64,000 bases of DNA from CAVUQH01 sp963774445 (GCA_963774445.1 CAVZFC010000002.1:156769-220768); one strand, 5' to 3'. Shown: positions 40,174-51,622, counted from the first letter of the stretch. Notes: generated by a model from the sequence alone, not told the origin. Translations and numbers: made by a program.

Positions 40174-41319
40174 TTGCGCATCTACCTCGACTACAACGCG
40201 ACCGCGCTGATGCCGCCGGCGGTGCGCCGTGCCGTGGCCGATCTGCTCGCGGGCCCGGGCGGTAACCCCTCGAGCGTGCACGGCGAGGGCCGGGCGGCCC
40301 GAGAGCGGCTGGAGCGCGCCCGCGCCCGGGTGGCGGCGCTGCTCGGCGCCGACCCGACCGAGGTGGTCTTCACCAGCGGCGGAACCGAGGCCGACGCGTT
40401 GGGCGTCTGGGGCCTGGCGCGGGCAGCCCGGGCGGCGGGCCAGCCGGCGAGAATCCTCTCCAGCGGCATCGAGCACCCGGCGGTCACCGGGGCGTGTCGG
40501 GCGCTGGAGGGCGACGGCTTTGCGGTCGAGCTGCTGCCGGTCGGCGCCGGCGGCACCCTCGACGCCGAGGCGGTGGCCCAAGCCTGCGCAGGCGGGGCCG
40601 CCCTGCTCACGGTGCAGGTGGCCAATCACGAGCTGGGCACGGTGCAGGACGTCCCCGCGCTGGCGGCGATCGCCCGGGAGCACGGCGTGCCGGTGTTGGC
40701 CGACGCGGTCCAGGCGCTGGGCAAGCTGCCGCTGGCGGTGGCCGAGCTCGGCGCCTCGGCGGTCGCGGTGTCGGCGCACAAGATCGGCGGGCCGGCCGGC
40801 TGCGGCGCGCTGTGGATCGCGGGCGGCGCCGAGTTGGCGTCGCCGCGTCCCGGCGGCGGGCAGGAGCGCGGGCGCCGGCCGGGCACGGAGAACCTCATCG
40901 GCGCGGTTGGCTTCGGCGCCGCCGCGGCGCTGGCCAGCGACCGGGGCGAGGCGCGCCGGGCCGCGGCCAACGCCGCCGCCTCTGCCCTCGAGGCCGGTCT
41001 GCGCGCGATGGACGGCGTGCGTATCCACGGCGCCGGCGACCGCCGCGTGGGCAACACGGTCAACGCCGGCTTCGACGGCGCCCTCGGCGAGGTCGTCGTC
41101 ACCGCCCTCGACCTGGCCGGCATCGCCGCGTCGACGGGCGCCGCCTGCACTTCTGGCAGCGTGGCGCCGTCGCCCGTGCTCCTGGCCACCGGCCTTCCCG
41201 CCGACCGCGCCGCCGAGGCCGTCCGCTTCTCCACCGGCCCCGAGACGACCCTCGACGAAGTTGCAGAAGTGCTCGAAGAATTGCCGGCTATCCTCGCGAG
41301 AGCACGCCACTTTCGCTAG
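40174..41319 (+). CDS. cysteine desulfurase (NifS/IscS family)
   Basis: 381 aa from TTG 40174. A PLP enzyme that takes sulfur from cysteine as a persulfide for iron-sulfur cluster or thiolation pathways. Signatures: YLDYNATALMPPAV at the start, NPSSVHGEGR, FTSGGTEADALGV, the PLP lysine in SAHKIGGPAGCGAL (about residue 203), the glycine-rich RRPGTENLIGAVGF and the catalytic Cys in STGAACTSGS (about residue 327). Length is standard. No iscU, iscR or sufE neighbours are present, so whether it serves Fe-S assembly or tRNA modification is not shown. A MITE-like element follows its stop. Confidence 0.95.
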   Translation: MRIYLDYNATALMPPAVRRAVADLLAGPGGNPSSVHGEGRAARERLERARARVAALLGADPTEVVFTSGGTEADALGVWGLARAARAAGQPARILSSGIEHPAVTGACRALEGDGFAVELLPVGAGGTLDAEAVAQACAGGAALLTVQVANHELGTVQDVPALAAIAREHGVPVLADAVQALGKLPLAVAELGASAVAVSAHKIGGPAGCGALWIAGGAELASPRPGGGQERGRRPGTENLIGAVGFGAAAALASDRGEARRAAANAAASALEAGLRAMDGVRIHGAGDRRVGNTVNAGFDGALGEVVVTALDLAGIAASTGAACTSGSVAPSPVLLATGLPADRAAEAVRFSTGPETTLDEVAEVLEELPAILARARHFR

Positions 41320-41332
41320 TCGCCCCCTCCCA

Positions 41333-41513
41333 TGATTCGTCAGATCTCTCGAGCCAGCGCGTATCGGCGTCATTTCCGGTCGCCCTGAGCTTGTCGAAGG
41401 GCGCAACGTCCGCGCCCTTCGACGACGGCCGCGCGTCGCGCGACCTTCGCTCAGGGAGACCGGATACGGAGGATGTCGGCCCATCTGGCCGAGATGTGAC
41501 GAATCGTCAGAGC
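41333..41513. mobile_element. MITE-like palindromic element, copy A (non-autonomous)
   Basis: 181 bp that match copy B (56807-56987) with about 4 mismatches and no gaps by hand alignment. The ends are inverted repeats (left GATTCGTCAGATCTC, right GAGATGTGACGAATC), and the centre carries the REP core CCTGAGCTTGTCGAAGGG with a matching GCGCCCTTCGAC and GCTCAGGG. It has no coding capacity. It fills the gap between the converging desulfurase and kelch genes. Confidence 0.85.
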
Positions 41514-41519
41514 CGCCCC

Positions 41520-43424
41520 CTACGGGATCTCGATGACCGTGCACTCGGCGATCGGCGCGAGCGTCTGCCAGTCGCGGGCGATGTCGCCGGGGGCGCGCAC
41601 GACCTCGGGCCGCAGATCCGCCAGGGGGTCGTCGGCCGCCGTGCGCGGGTCGTACAGCTCGGCGTCTGGAATCAGCTCCAGCGCGTTCCCGGCGTGCAGC
41701 CCGCCGGTCACCACCGCGCGGCCGTCGGGTAGCATCGCGCCGCGGTGGCCGTAGCGAGGCACGCGCAGCCCGCCGGTCGGCGCCAGGCCGCCGCTGGTCA
41801 CCTGGTAGAGATAGGCGGTGTCGACCGAACAGCCCAGCCCGGTGGTGTCGTCGGGTAGGCAGCCGCTGGCGCCGGCCGCCGGCGAGCCGCCGCTCAGCAG
41901 CGCCGCGCCGCCGGACAGCGCAACCAGCGACGGATAGCCGACCGGCGTCGCCGGGGCGCCGGCCGACAGGTTATCCACCGTCACCTCGGTGTCCACGTGG
42001 ATGAGCTGGCCGAGCTGCGGCTCCGGTGCCTGCGCCGTCATCATGGCCACGTCGAAGCCGCCGGCCACCAGCACCTGGCCGGGCCCGACCTGCACCGCGC
42101 GGTGGAAGGCGCGCGGGGTCACTCCGGCGCTGGCCGCCGACAACGCGACCGCGGCCGACAGCGGGCCGGAGCCGTCGTTGGAGATGATCTCGCCGGCCCG
42201 GGAGCCGGCGTCGAGGGCGCCGAAGATGGCGCCGCTCCAGACCAGCGTGCGGCTGTCGCCCAGCGGCGTGACCGATGCGCCCACCCGCGCGGTGACCGCC
42301 ATGCCCGAGCCGGACACCGCGCCGGAGGCCGGATCGACGGCGCTGAAGCCGGTCGCTCCGCCGGCCAGCGTGGCGTCGGCGAAGCCGCCGAAGAGGATCG
42401 GCGGCGACGGCACTGGTTCGCCCCCGCCGTTCCCAGCGGCGGGCAGGATGCCGGCGCCGGGCGCCGCGCCGATGCGCTCGACCGCGGCGGTGAATCGGGT
42501 CGGGTCGTAGGTGATGACCTCGGTCGGCGCCGGCATCGCGTTGACGGTCGGCATCAGGCGGAACGGGTCGGTCGGTGTGCCCGGGCGCAGCACCGCCAGC
42601 GCCTGGGGATCGCCATTGACCGTCAGTCCGCCGATCAGGGCCACGCGGATCAGGCCGTCGGCCCGATCGTCGAGCACCACCGCCTCGTGCATCGCCCGCG
42701 GCGTGAGCGACGGCGCCGACAGCGTGCGCACAGTGCCCGCCTCCGGGTCGAGGATCTCCAGGTCGGCCAGGGCGAACAGCTGGCCGGCGGCGACGGTCGG
42801 GTCAACGGTGCCGTCGCCGCCGGGCGCCGCGCCGACCCCGCCGGCGATGAGCAGCTCGCCGTTGGGCAGGGTGGTCACCGTGTGGAACGCGCGGGCGATA
42901 TGCGGCCGGGCGGCCGTGCAGCTGAAGGCGCCGGTTGGATTGACCCGGATGTCGATCATCCGGTCGGTATTCGGCTCCCCGGTGGCGTCGCCGCGACCGA
43001 GCAGCACCGGGCCGCTGCCGAAATCGCCGAAATACTCGACGGTGATGTTGACCGGGTTGGGGTCGCCGGCCAGGTCGGGGATGGCCACCGCGCGGTCGGC
43101 GCCGGCCAGCGGCAGGACCACGTCGCACAAGAGCGGGCCGCCCCCCGGCCGACGGAAGGTGAAGCGCGCCCGGTCGGCGCCCTGGAGGGCGACCGGGGTC
43201 GGGGCAACGAGCTCCGGGCAGCGGCCGTCGCTGGTCTCGGCCGGTGGGCCCACGACGCGAAACTGCACCGTTGTGAGGGTGGGGTCGTTGCCGCAGGCGG
43301 TGCCGCCGAAAAGCACCAGGGCGGCCACCGCAAGCTGAGCCAACCTCGCAGAAACCAATGCAATGAACCGCGCTCGGCGCGTGATTCGCCGGCTTGACTC
43401 GGGGCCGAAGCGTGGGCTATCCAT
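41520..43424 (-). CDS. kelch-type propeller lipoprotein
   Basis: 634 aa from ATG 43424. The N-terminal signal is long (residues 1 to about 45) with the lipobox at LVLFGGTACGN. Kelch/galactose-oxidase-like blades follow: ARAFHTVTTLPNGELLIAGG, RAMHEAVVLDDR...ALIGG, RAFHRAVQVGPGQVLVAGG, and RYGHRGAMLPDGRAVVTGG, the R-x-H-x...GG pattern typical of kelch motifs. It is probably a six- or seven-bladed propeller displayed on the outer membrane. No catalytic Cys-Tyr of galactose oxidase was identified. The gene is divergent from the beta-oxidation operon. Confidence 0.82.
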   Translation of the reverse strand: MDSPRFGPESSRRITRRARFIALVSARLAQLAVAALVLFGGTACGNDPTLTTVQFRVVGPPAETSDGRCPELVAPTPVALQGADRARFTFRRPGGGPLLCDVVLPLAGADRAVAIPDLAGDPNPVNITVEYFGDFGSGPVLLGRGDATGEPNTDRMIDIRVNPTGAFSCTAARPHIARAFHTVTTLPNGELLIAGGVGAAPGGDGTVDPTVAAGQLFALADLEILDPEAGTVRTLSAPSLTPRAMHEAVVLDDRADGLIRVALIGGLTVNGDPQALAVLRPGTPTDPFRLMPTVNAMPAPTEVITYDPTRFTAAVERIGAAPGAGILPAAGNGGGEPVPSPPILFGGFADATLAGGATGFSAVDPASGAVSGSGMAVTARVGASVTPLGDSRTLVWSGAIFGALDAGSRAGEIISNDGSGPLSAAVALSAASAGVTPRAFHRAVQVGPGQVLVAGGFDVAMMTAQAPEPQLGQLIHVDTEVTVDNLSAGAPATPVGYPSLVALSGGAALLSGGSPAAGASGCLPDDTTGLGCSVDTAYLYQVTSGGLAPTGGLRVPRYGHRGAMLPDGRAVVTGGLHAGNALELIPDAELYDPRTAADDPLADLRPEVVRAPGDIARDWQTLAPIAECTVIEIP

Positions 43425-43553
43425 GCGCCGTGATTCCAGCGCGCGGCATCGTGCTGGGCATCCGTCAAACTTCGTAGAAGCGTTCAGGTTTTTCAGGAGC
43501 CGCGCCGCCTCCCATTGTGGCAGCGGCCCGTGGCCGAATCAAGGAGGCCAAGC

Positions 43554-44732
<1,179 letters not shown>

Positions 44733-44733
44733 G

Positions 44734-45612
44734 ATGGAAATCAAAACGCTGGGAGTCGTCGGCGCCGGGCAGATGGGACGGGGCATCGCGCAGGTTGCCG
44801 CCCAGGCCGGCCTCGACGTGATCGTCCTGGACGCCGATCAGGCGATGGCCGAGAAGGGGGTCGGGCGGATCCGCAAGACCCTCGACCGGCTGGTCGAGAA
44901 GGGCAAGATCGACGCGGCCGCTCGCGACTCGATCATGGGTCACATCACGCCGGCCGGCGATTACGCCGCGCTGGCGCCGTGCGACTTCGTGGTCGAGGCG
45001 GCGCCCGAGGTCGAGGCGATCAAGGTCGGCATCTTCCAGAAGCTGGAGGAGGTGACCAAGCCGGAGGCGATCCTGGCGTCGAACACCTCGTCGATCTCGA
45101 TCACCAAGCTCGGCGCCACGACCAAGCGGCCCGAGAAGGTCATCGGCATGCACTTCATGAATCCGGTGCCGCTGATGAAGCTGGTCGAGATCGTGCGCGG
45201 GCTGCCGACCGACGACGCCACCTACGAGACCACCGTGGCGCTGGCGCGGAGCTTCGGCAAGACCACCATCGCCGCCCGCGACATCCCCGGCTTCATCGTC
45301 AACCGGGTGCTCATCCCGCTGCTCAACGAGGCCTGCTACGCCCTGTACGAGGGGCTCGGCGACGCCAACGACATCGACACCGGGGTCAGGCTGGGCCTCA
45401 ACCACCCGATGGGCCCGCTCGAGCTGGCCGACCTGATCGGTCTGGATACCTGTCTGGCCATCGCCCAGGTGCTGCACAACGAGCTGGGCGACGACAAATA
45501 CCGGCCGTGCCCGCTGCTCAGGCAGCACGTGGCGGCAGGCTGGCTGGGCAAGAAGGCCGGGCGCGGCTTTCACCGCTACGACGAGCGCGGCAACAAGATC
45601 ACCGGCGCCTAG
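44734..45612 (+). CDS. 3-hydroxybutyryl-CoA dehydrogenase
   Basis: 292 aa, one base after the thiolase stop. NAD(P)-dependent oxidation of 3-hydroxyacyl-CoA, or the reverse. The Rossmann motif is GAGQMGRGIAQVAAQAG; further signatures are ASNTSSISITKL, the active-site HFMNPVPLMKLVEIV (catalytic His) and the helix IPGFIVNRVLIPLLNEA with Asn. Length and domain order fit the monofunctional Hbd/PaaH family. It acts between the hydratase and the thiolase encoded on either side, so the gene order follows the pathway backwards. Confidence 0.95.
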   Translation: MEIKTLGVVGAGQMGRGIAQVAAQAGLDVIVLDADQAMAEKGVGRIRKTLDRLVEKGKIDAAARDSIMGHITPAGDYAALAPCDFVVEAAPEVEAIKVGIFQKLEEVTKPEAILASNTSSISITKLGATTKRPEKVIGMHFMNPVPLMKLVEIVRGLPTDDATYETTVALARSFGKTTIAARDIPGFIVNRVLIPLLNEACYALYEGLGDANDIDTGVRLGLNHPMGPLELADLIGLDTCLAIAQVLHNELGDDKYRPCPLLRQHVAAGWLGKKAGRGFHRYDERGNKITGA

Positions 45613-45626
45613 CCGGGGAGGGGCCG

Positions 45627-46409
45627 ATGGACTTCCAGCATATTTCGGTTGACCGGCGGGACCATCTGGCCGTCGTCACCATCCAGCGGGAGAAGGCGCT
45701 CAACGCGCTGTCGAGCGAGGTGCTGTCCGAGCTGGCCACCGCCTCGGCCGAGCTCGAGCTCGACGACGGCGTCGCGGTGGTCGCGCTGACCGGCGCCGGG
45801 AGCAAGGCGTTCGTCGCCGGCGCCGACATCGGCGAGATGCTCGAGCTGGGGCCGATGGAGGCCCAGGCGTTGTCGGAGATGGGCGCCAACCTGGGTAGCT
45901 CGATCGAGTCGTCGGCCAAGCCGTGGATCGCGGCGGTCAACGGCTTTGCCCTGGGCGGCGGCTGCGAGCTGGCGCTGGCCTGCGACTTCATCTACGCCTC
46001 GACCAAGGCTCGCTTCGGCCAGCCGGAGGTCAAGCTGGGGGTCATTCCCGGCTTCGGCGGCACCCAGCGACTGATGCGCCGGGTCGGCGTGGCCAAGGCC
46101 AAGCAGCTGATCTTGACCGGCGACATGATCGACGCCGCCGAGGCGCTGCGCATCGGCCTGGCCGACGCGGTGTTCGAGCCGGAGCAGCTGATGGACGAGG
46201 TGGCCAAGACCGCCGCGACCATCGCCGCCAACGGCCCGGTGGCGGTGGCCGAGGCCAAGCGGCTGATTCACGTCGGCCAGTCGATGGGCCTGGACTCCGC
46301 CATCCTCCTGGAGGAGCGCAGCTTCGCCAGCCTGTTCGACACCGACGACCAGAGCGAGGGGATGCGCGCTTTCCTGGACAAGCGCCCCCCGTCGTTCCAA
46401 GGCAAGTAA
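45627..46409 (+). CDS. enoyl-CoA hydratase (crotonase family)
   Basis: 260 aa from ATG 45627 (GGGGAGGGG upstream). Hydrates trans-2-enoyl-CoA to 3-hydroxyacyl-CoA. The oxyanion hole is formed by AFVAGADI and GFALGGGCELA; the two catalytic glutamates are in GGCELA and FGQPEVKLG, both present. GFGGTQRL and the C-terminal region SEGMRAFLDKRPP (sequence ending typical for crotonases) are as in the family. Between the 3-hydroxybutyryl-CoA dehydrogenase and the first acyl-CoA dehydrogenase genes. Confidence 0.95.
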   Translation: MDFQHISVDRRDHLAVVTIQREKALNALSSEVLSELATASAELELDDGVAVVALTGAGSKAFVAGADIGEMLELGPMEAQALSEMGANLGSSIESSAKPWIAAVNGFALGGGCELALACDFIYASTKARFGQPEVKLGVIPGFGGTQRLMRRVGVAKAKQLILTGDMIDAAEALRIGLADAVFEPEQLMDEVAKTAATIAANGPVAVAEAKRLIHVGQSMGLDSAILLEERSFASLFDTDDQSEGMRAFLDKRPPSFQGK

Positions 46410-46448
46410 GCTGGCGCGGTCCGCGCCGCAAAAGAGAGGTACTCGACC

Positions 46449-47596
<1,148 letters not shown>

Positions 47597-47600
<4 letters not shown>

Positions 47601-48052
47601 AGGGTGCGGCGACGGCGATCATTCTGGCGGCGATTGTTCCGGCTCTGGCAGCAGCAGGGGCCACGGCGTGCGGGGGTGGGCAGAAAAAGGTGGAGGAGCC
47701 GGCCGCCGGGAACGACGACGACTCGGCCCAGGAGCAGCCCGAGGAGTACATGGTCTCGCAGGAGAAGCTCGACGCCGTGCAGCGCTACATGGAGCGCCAG
47801 CGCAACTTCATCGCCTACTGCTGGGGTGACGCGCTCGAGGCCGGCGAGGTCAAGGCGGGCCAGAGCGGGCACATCACCTTGAGCTTCCAGGTCCAGACCG
47901 ACGGCACCGTCGGCCACATCGAGATTGCCGAAGAAGATCCCAAGTCCAAGACCCTGGAGAGCTGCGTGCTCGAAAAGGCCAAGCGCTGGAAGATCACCAG
48001 CCTCGAGAAGCCGCTCGACTACTCGTACACTTTCGGCTTCTCCAACCTGTAG
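47597..48052 (+). CDS. small AgmX-like lipoprotein
   Basis: 151 aa; ATG overlapping the acyl-CoA dehydrogenase stop. Signal peptide KGAATAIILAAIVPALAAAGATACGG with the lipobox at TAC. After an acidic linker the C-terminal domain reads FIAYCWGDALEAGEVKAGQ, HITLSFQVQTDGTVGHIEI, LESCVLEKAKRWKI: the beta-strand/helix pattern and paired Cys of the AgmX/PglI C-terminal domain. It is likely periplasmic or outer-membrane anchored. The location inside a metabolic operon, coupled to an acyl-CoA dehydrogenase, is unusual and suggests shared regulation rather than enzymatic function. Confidence 0.85.
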
Positions 48053-48059
48053 GAGTCCC

Positions 48060-48828
48060 ATGAAGTCCCTGTCGTTCGTGCTCCTGGTGTTGGCCGCGTG
48101 TGGCGGCGCCGACAAACCCGCGACGCAACAGCCCAAGCCCGCGGGTGACGACCGCATGGAGCTGGGCGAGCGGCCCACCGATCATCGGTTCGACCGGGCC
48201 CACGCTGGACGGCGACGAAGACGACGACAGCGGGCTGGCGGTCGCCGGTTTGCGCGGGCACCTGGACGAGTACGACATCCGCCACGGCCTCGACCCGCAT
48301 CGGGCCGCGCTGAGCCGCTGCTACACCTCGCACATCAAGCGGAAGAACTACATCGGCGGCAAGATCCGCCTCGACTTCGTGGTCAATCGCGACGGCACGG
48401 TCAAGGGGGTCAACGTCGGCGAGAGCGACCTGGGCTCGTGGGAGATCGAGGCGTGCCTCTTGGGTGTGGCCCGGGCGATGACGTTTGCCCATCCGCATGG
48501 CGGCGAGGCGCTGTTCGACATTCCGCTCGAGTTCAGCGGCAAGCGCACCGTGATCTGGTGGGAAGAGGACAAGGCCGACGAAGAGGTGGCGACCAAGCTG
48601 ACCGAGCTGTCCGCGTGCACGCCGGCGCCGACCGACGCCTGGGTGACGGTGTACGTCGGTACCCGCGGCAAGGTGCTGTCGGCCGGCTTCTCGACGCCCA
48701 GCGGCACGGCCATCAGCGACGACTGGGCGACCTGCGCCGCCCAGGCGATCCGTGCGTGGAAGCTGTCCGATCCGCGGGGCAAGATCGCCAAGGCCAGCTT
48801 CCGCTACGCCCCCGACGCGGTGGAGTAA
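48060..48828 (+). CDS. AgmX-like lipoprotein with two domain copies, apparent frameshift near 48188
   Basis: ATG 48060 starts a lipoprotein signal (KSLSFVLLVLAACGG). That frame deteriorates after about residue 40 (ELGERPTDHRFDRAHAGRRR), while the adjacent frame is coherent from about GSTGPTLDGDEDDD to the stop at 48828. One extra base in CGGTTCGACC (48186-48195) would explain it; the exact point is uncertain. The body has two AgmX-like domains in tandem: one with ALSRCYTSHIKRKN, IRLDFVVNRDGTVKGV and EIEACLLGVARAM, and one with LSACTPAPTDAWVTVYV, GKVLSAGF and WATCAAQAIRAWKL. Restored length is about 255 aa. It lies between two acyl-CoA dehydrogenase genes. Confidence 0.72.
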
Positions 48829-48832
48829 TCCG

Positions 48833-49990
48833 ATGGAGCTGGCGATCAGCGAAGAGCAGGAGCTCATCCGCAAGACAGCGCGCGACTTCGCCGAGCGCCG
48901 CCTGGCGCCGCTGGCCGCGCGTCGCGACGTTGACGAGACCCGGCCGCTCGAGGAGCACCGCGAGCTGGCCAAGCTGGGCCTCCTCGGGGTCAACGTGCCC
49001 GAGTCCTGGGGTGGCGCCGAGGCTGGCACCGTCGCTTTTTCGCTGGTGATGCAGGAGCTGGCACGGGTCGATCCATCGGTGGCGGTCGAGGTGTCGGTGA
49101 CAAACATGGTCGCCGAGCTCATCTCGCGCTTCGGCTCCGACGCGCAGAAGCAGCAGCATGTCACCCGGCTCTGCTCGGGCGAGCACGTCGCCGGCAGCTT
49201 CGCCCTGTCCGAGCCGCAGGCCGGCTCCGATCCGGCGGCGATGAGCACCCGCGCCGAGCGGACGGCCACCGGCTGGAAGCTGACCGGCACCAAGCAGTGG
49301 ATCACCAGCGGCGATCGCGCCGGCGTGCTGGTGGTGTGGGCGGTGACCGACGCCGGGGCCGGGCATCGCGGTATCTCGGCGTTCCTCGTGCCGGGCGGGG
49401 TCGACGGCATGACCGTGAGCAAGGCCGAGGAGAAGATGGGCCTCCGCGGCAGCGCCACCGTGCAGCTCTCGCTCGACGGCGTCGAGATCGGCGAGGACGC
49501 CGTGCTCGGGCAGGTCGGCGACGGCTTCAAGCTGGCGATGGTCGCGCTCGACGGCGGGCGCATCGGCATCTCGTCGCAGGCGATCGGCGCCGCGCGCGGG
49601 GCGCTGGAGGCGGCCACGCGCTACGCCATGGAGCGCGAGACCTTTGGCCAGCCGATCATCCGCCACCAGGCGATCGGCAACATGCTAGCCGACTGCGCCA
49701 CCTGGCTGGAGGCGGCCACGCTGCTCACCCTGCGCGCCGCCTGGCGCAAGGAGAAGGGGCTGCCGTTCACCAAGGAAGCGTCGATGGCCAAGCTGTTCTC
49801 GTCCGAGCGGGCGTGCCAGATCTGCGACATCGCCATCCAGGTGCACGGCGGCTACGGCTACACCCGCGACTTCCCGGTCGAGCGGGCTTATCGCGACGTC
49901 CGCGTCACCCGCATCTACGAGGGGACCAGCGAGATTCAACGGATCGTCATCGCGCGCCAGCTGGTCAAAGAGCTGGGCGGACAGAGATAG
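48833..49990 (+). CDS. acyl-CoA dehydrogenase, second copy
   Basis: 385 aa from ATG 48833. Same family as the enzyme at 46449, clearly diverged from it. Signatures: ISEEQELIRKTARDFAERRL, ALSEPQAGSDPAAMST, WITSGDRAGVLVVW, DGGRIGISSQAIGAAR, and catalytic Glu in RIYEGTSEIQRI. Two acyl-CoA dehydrogenases in one operon suggest different chain-length or branched-chain specificities (for example one for butyryl-CoA and one for isovaleryl/isobutyryl-CoA), which fits with the methylmalonyl-CoA mutase genes nearby; the assignment is inferred. A 19-bp gap separates it from the cobalamin-binding subunit gene. Confidence 0.95.
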   Translation: MELAISEEQELIRKTARDFAERRLAPLAARRDVDETRPLEEHRELAKLGLLGVNVPESWGGAEAGTVAFSLVMQELARVDPSVAVEVSVTNMVAELISRFGSDAQKQQHVTRLCSGEHVAGSFALSEPQAGSDPAAMSTRAERTATGWKLTGTKQWITSGDRAGVLVVWAVTDAGAGHRGISAFLVPGGVDGMTVSKAEEKMGLRGSATVQLSLDGVEIGEDAVLGQVGDGFKLAMVALDGGRIGISSQAIGAARGALEAATRYAMERETFGQPIIRHQAIGNMLADCATWLEAATLLTLRAAWRKEKGLPFTKEASMAKLFSSERACQICDIAIQVHGGYGYTRDFPVERAYRDVRVTRIYEGTSEIQRIVIARQLVKELGGQR

Positions 49991-50009
49991 TTACAGTGAG
50001 AGGTAGAGC

Positions 50010-50438
50010 ATGTCCCAGGAAACCAAGCGCAAGCTGAGGATTCTCGTCGCCAAGCCCGGCCTCGACGGCCACGACCGTGGCGCCAAGGTGGTGGCCCGCG
50101 CGCTGGCCGACGCCGGCTACGAGGTCGTCTACACCGGCCTGCACCAGACGCCCGACATGATCGCGGCGGCGGCGCTGCAGGAGGCGGTCGACGCGGTCGG
50201 TTTGTCGATCATGTCCGGCGCCCACCTGACCCTGTTCAAGGCGGTGATCGAGGCCCTGCGCGGGCGCGGCGCCGGCGACGTGGTCGTCTTCGGCGGCGGC
50301 ATCATTCCCGACGGCGACCTGGAGCCGCTGCGCGAGATGGGCGTGACCAAGGTGTTCACGCCGGGCGCGTTGACCCAGGAGATCGTCGACTGGGTCGAAA
50401 ACGACCTGCGGCCCAGGGTGGAGGCCTCCGCCTCGTGA
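50010..50438 (+). CDS. methylmalonyl-CoA mutase small (cobalamin-binding) subunit
   Basis: 142 aa. A free-standing B12-binding domain of the kind fused to the C-terminus in one-chain mutases. The cobalamin lower-ligand motif DGHDRG is at about residues 20-25 (AKPGLDGHDRGAKVV), followed by GLSIMSGAHL and FGGGIIPDGD, the other conserved corrin-contacting motifs (S-G and GG). It should pair with the catalytic subunit encoded at 57386 on the other strand to form the split mutase seen in archaea and many Gram-positive and myxobacterial genomes. Two genes further on is the mutase chaperone MeaB. Its TGA overlaps the GTG of the next gene. Confidence 0.95.
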   Translation: MSQETKRKLRILVAKPGLDGHDRGAKVVARALADAGYEVVYTGLHQTPDMIAAAALQEAVDAVGLSIMSGAHLTLFKAVIEALRGRGAGDVVVFGGGIIPDGDLEPLREMGVTKVFTPGALTQEIVDWVENDLRPRVEASAS

Positions 50439-51622
50439 TCCGCTGGCTCGCCGGGAGCCTGGCGTTCGCGGCGGCCTGTGCCAGCCCCCCGCCGCCCGTG
50501 CCCGCCCCCGCGCCGCCGCAGCCGGTGGCCAACGAGCAGGCCGACGCCGGACCGAGCGTCGACGACCTGCGCACGGCCGCCTTCGTCAAGGTGATGGAGG
50601 AGACCGCGCCGCTGCGCGAGCACTGCTGGGCGGTCGGGGCGGCCGACGACTTCCGCCTGTCCGGGCGCGTGGTCCTGTCGATCACGCTGGGCGCCGAGGG
50701 CGCGCCGACCAAGGTCGCGGTGATCGAGGACGGCACCGGCGACCCGGCGCTGGTGCGCTGCCTGATCGACGGCTATCAGGCCCACGCCTGGCCGCCGGTG
50801 TTCGACGACCCGACGACCATCCAGGTGCCGGTGCAGTTCGACGCGCCGAGCTGGCAATACACCGTTGACCCGGCCGACGTCGCCGCGGTGACCGCGGGAA
50901 CCGCGCCGGCGACCATGGTCGCGCGTCCGGTGCTCACCCCGCAGAACACCGGCAACGGCGCCGCGTCGATGACCTTGCGCGAGCTCGACGGCGGCTTCGA
51001 CATGGGCCTGCATCAGACGCCCGACGCGGCTCAGGTCTTCTTCGTGGCAGCGGGGCAGGGGATTGCCTACGACCTCCACGGCGTGAAGCGCGGCCACCCG
51101 CTGGTCGCCGGTAGCCTGGTGGTGGTGCCGGCCAACGCCGTCTACGACGTCGCCCAGCAGGGGGACGAGACGCTGCAGCTGGTTCACCTGGTCGCCCCGG
51201 CGGCCGCGCGCATCCTCGACGTGCCGGCCAAACAGAAGCCGGCGCGCAAGGGGCCGGTCATGACCGTCCTCGAGACCGGCAAGCTCGAGGCGATCTCGAT
51301 TGCCGGCGGCAACGGCTGGGTCAAGCTGCCGGCCTCGGCGTCGGCCAGCGGCGGCGCCATCTACGCCGGTGTGATCGCGCTGTCGGCCGGCGCCCAGGTA
51401 CCGTCGCACAGCCACGGCAAAGAGACCGAGCTCCTGTACGTCTACAAGGGCTCGGTCACCATGACCGTGGGCAAGCGGCAGTTCCCCATCCATGCGCCGA
51501 TGGCGGTGCAGATACCTCCCGGCCTCGAGCACTCCGCCACCGCCGACGAGGACGTCGAGGCGGTGCAGTTCTACACGCCCAGTGGGCCCGAGCAGCGGTT
51601 CGCACCGGCAGCGAAGAAGTAG
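50435..51622 (+). CDS. lipoprotein with AgmX-like domain and cupin domains
   Basis: 395 aa from GTG 50435, overlapping the upstream stop by GTGA. Signal WLAGSLAFAAACASP with the lipobox at AAC, then a Pro-rich spacer. Residues about 45-145 resemble an AgmX-like domain (LREHCWAVGAADDF, VLSITLGAEGAPTKV, VRCLIDGYQAHAWP). The rest forms two cupin barrels, the second with a complete metal motif (HSHGKETELLYVYKG and later GLEHSA, giving His/His/Glu/His), the first degenerate (DMGLHQTPDAAQVFFVAAG). A cupin lipoprotein between the mutase subunit and its chaperone is odd; it may bind a small molecule or metal in the periplasm. Function unproven. Confidence 0.82.
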   Translation: MIRWLAGSLAFAAACASPPPPVPAPAPPQPVANEQADAGPSVDDLRTAAFVKVMEETAPLREHCWAVGAADDFRLSGRVVLSITLGAEGAPTKVAVIEDGTGDPALVRCLIDGYQAHAWPPVFDDPTTIQVPVQFDAPSWQYTVDPADVAAVTAGTAPATMVARPVLTPQNTGNGAASMTLRELDGGFDMGLHQTPDAAQVFFVAAGQGIAYDLHGVKRGHPLVAGSLVVVPANAVYDVAQQGDETLQLVHLVAPAAARILDVPAKQKPARKGPVMTVLETGKLEAISIAGGNGWVKLPASASASGGAIYAGVIALSAGAQVPSHSHGKETELLYVYKGSVTMTVGKRQFPIHAPMAVQIPPGLEHSATADEDVEAVQFYTPSGPEQRFAPAAKK

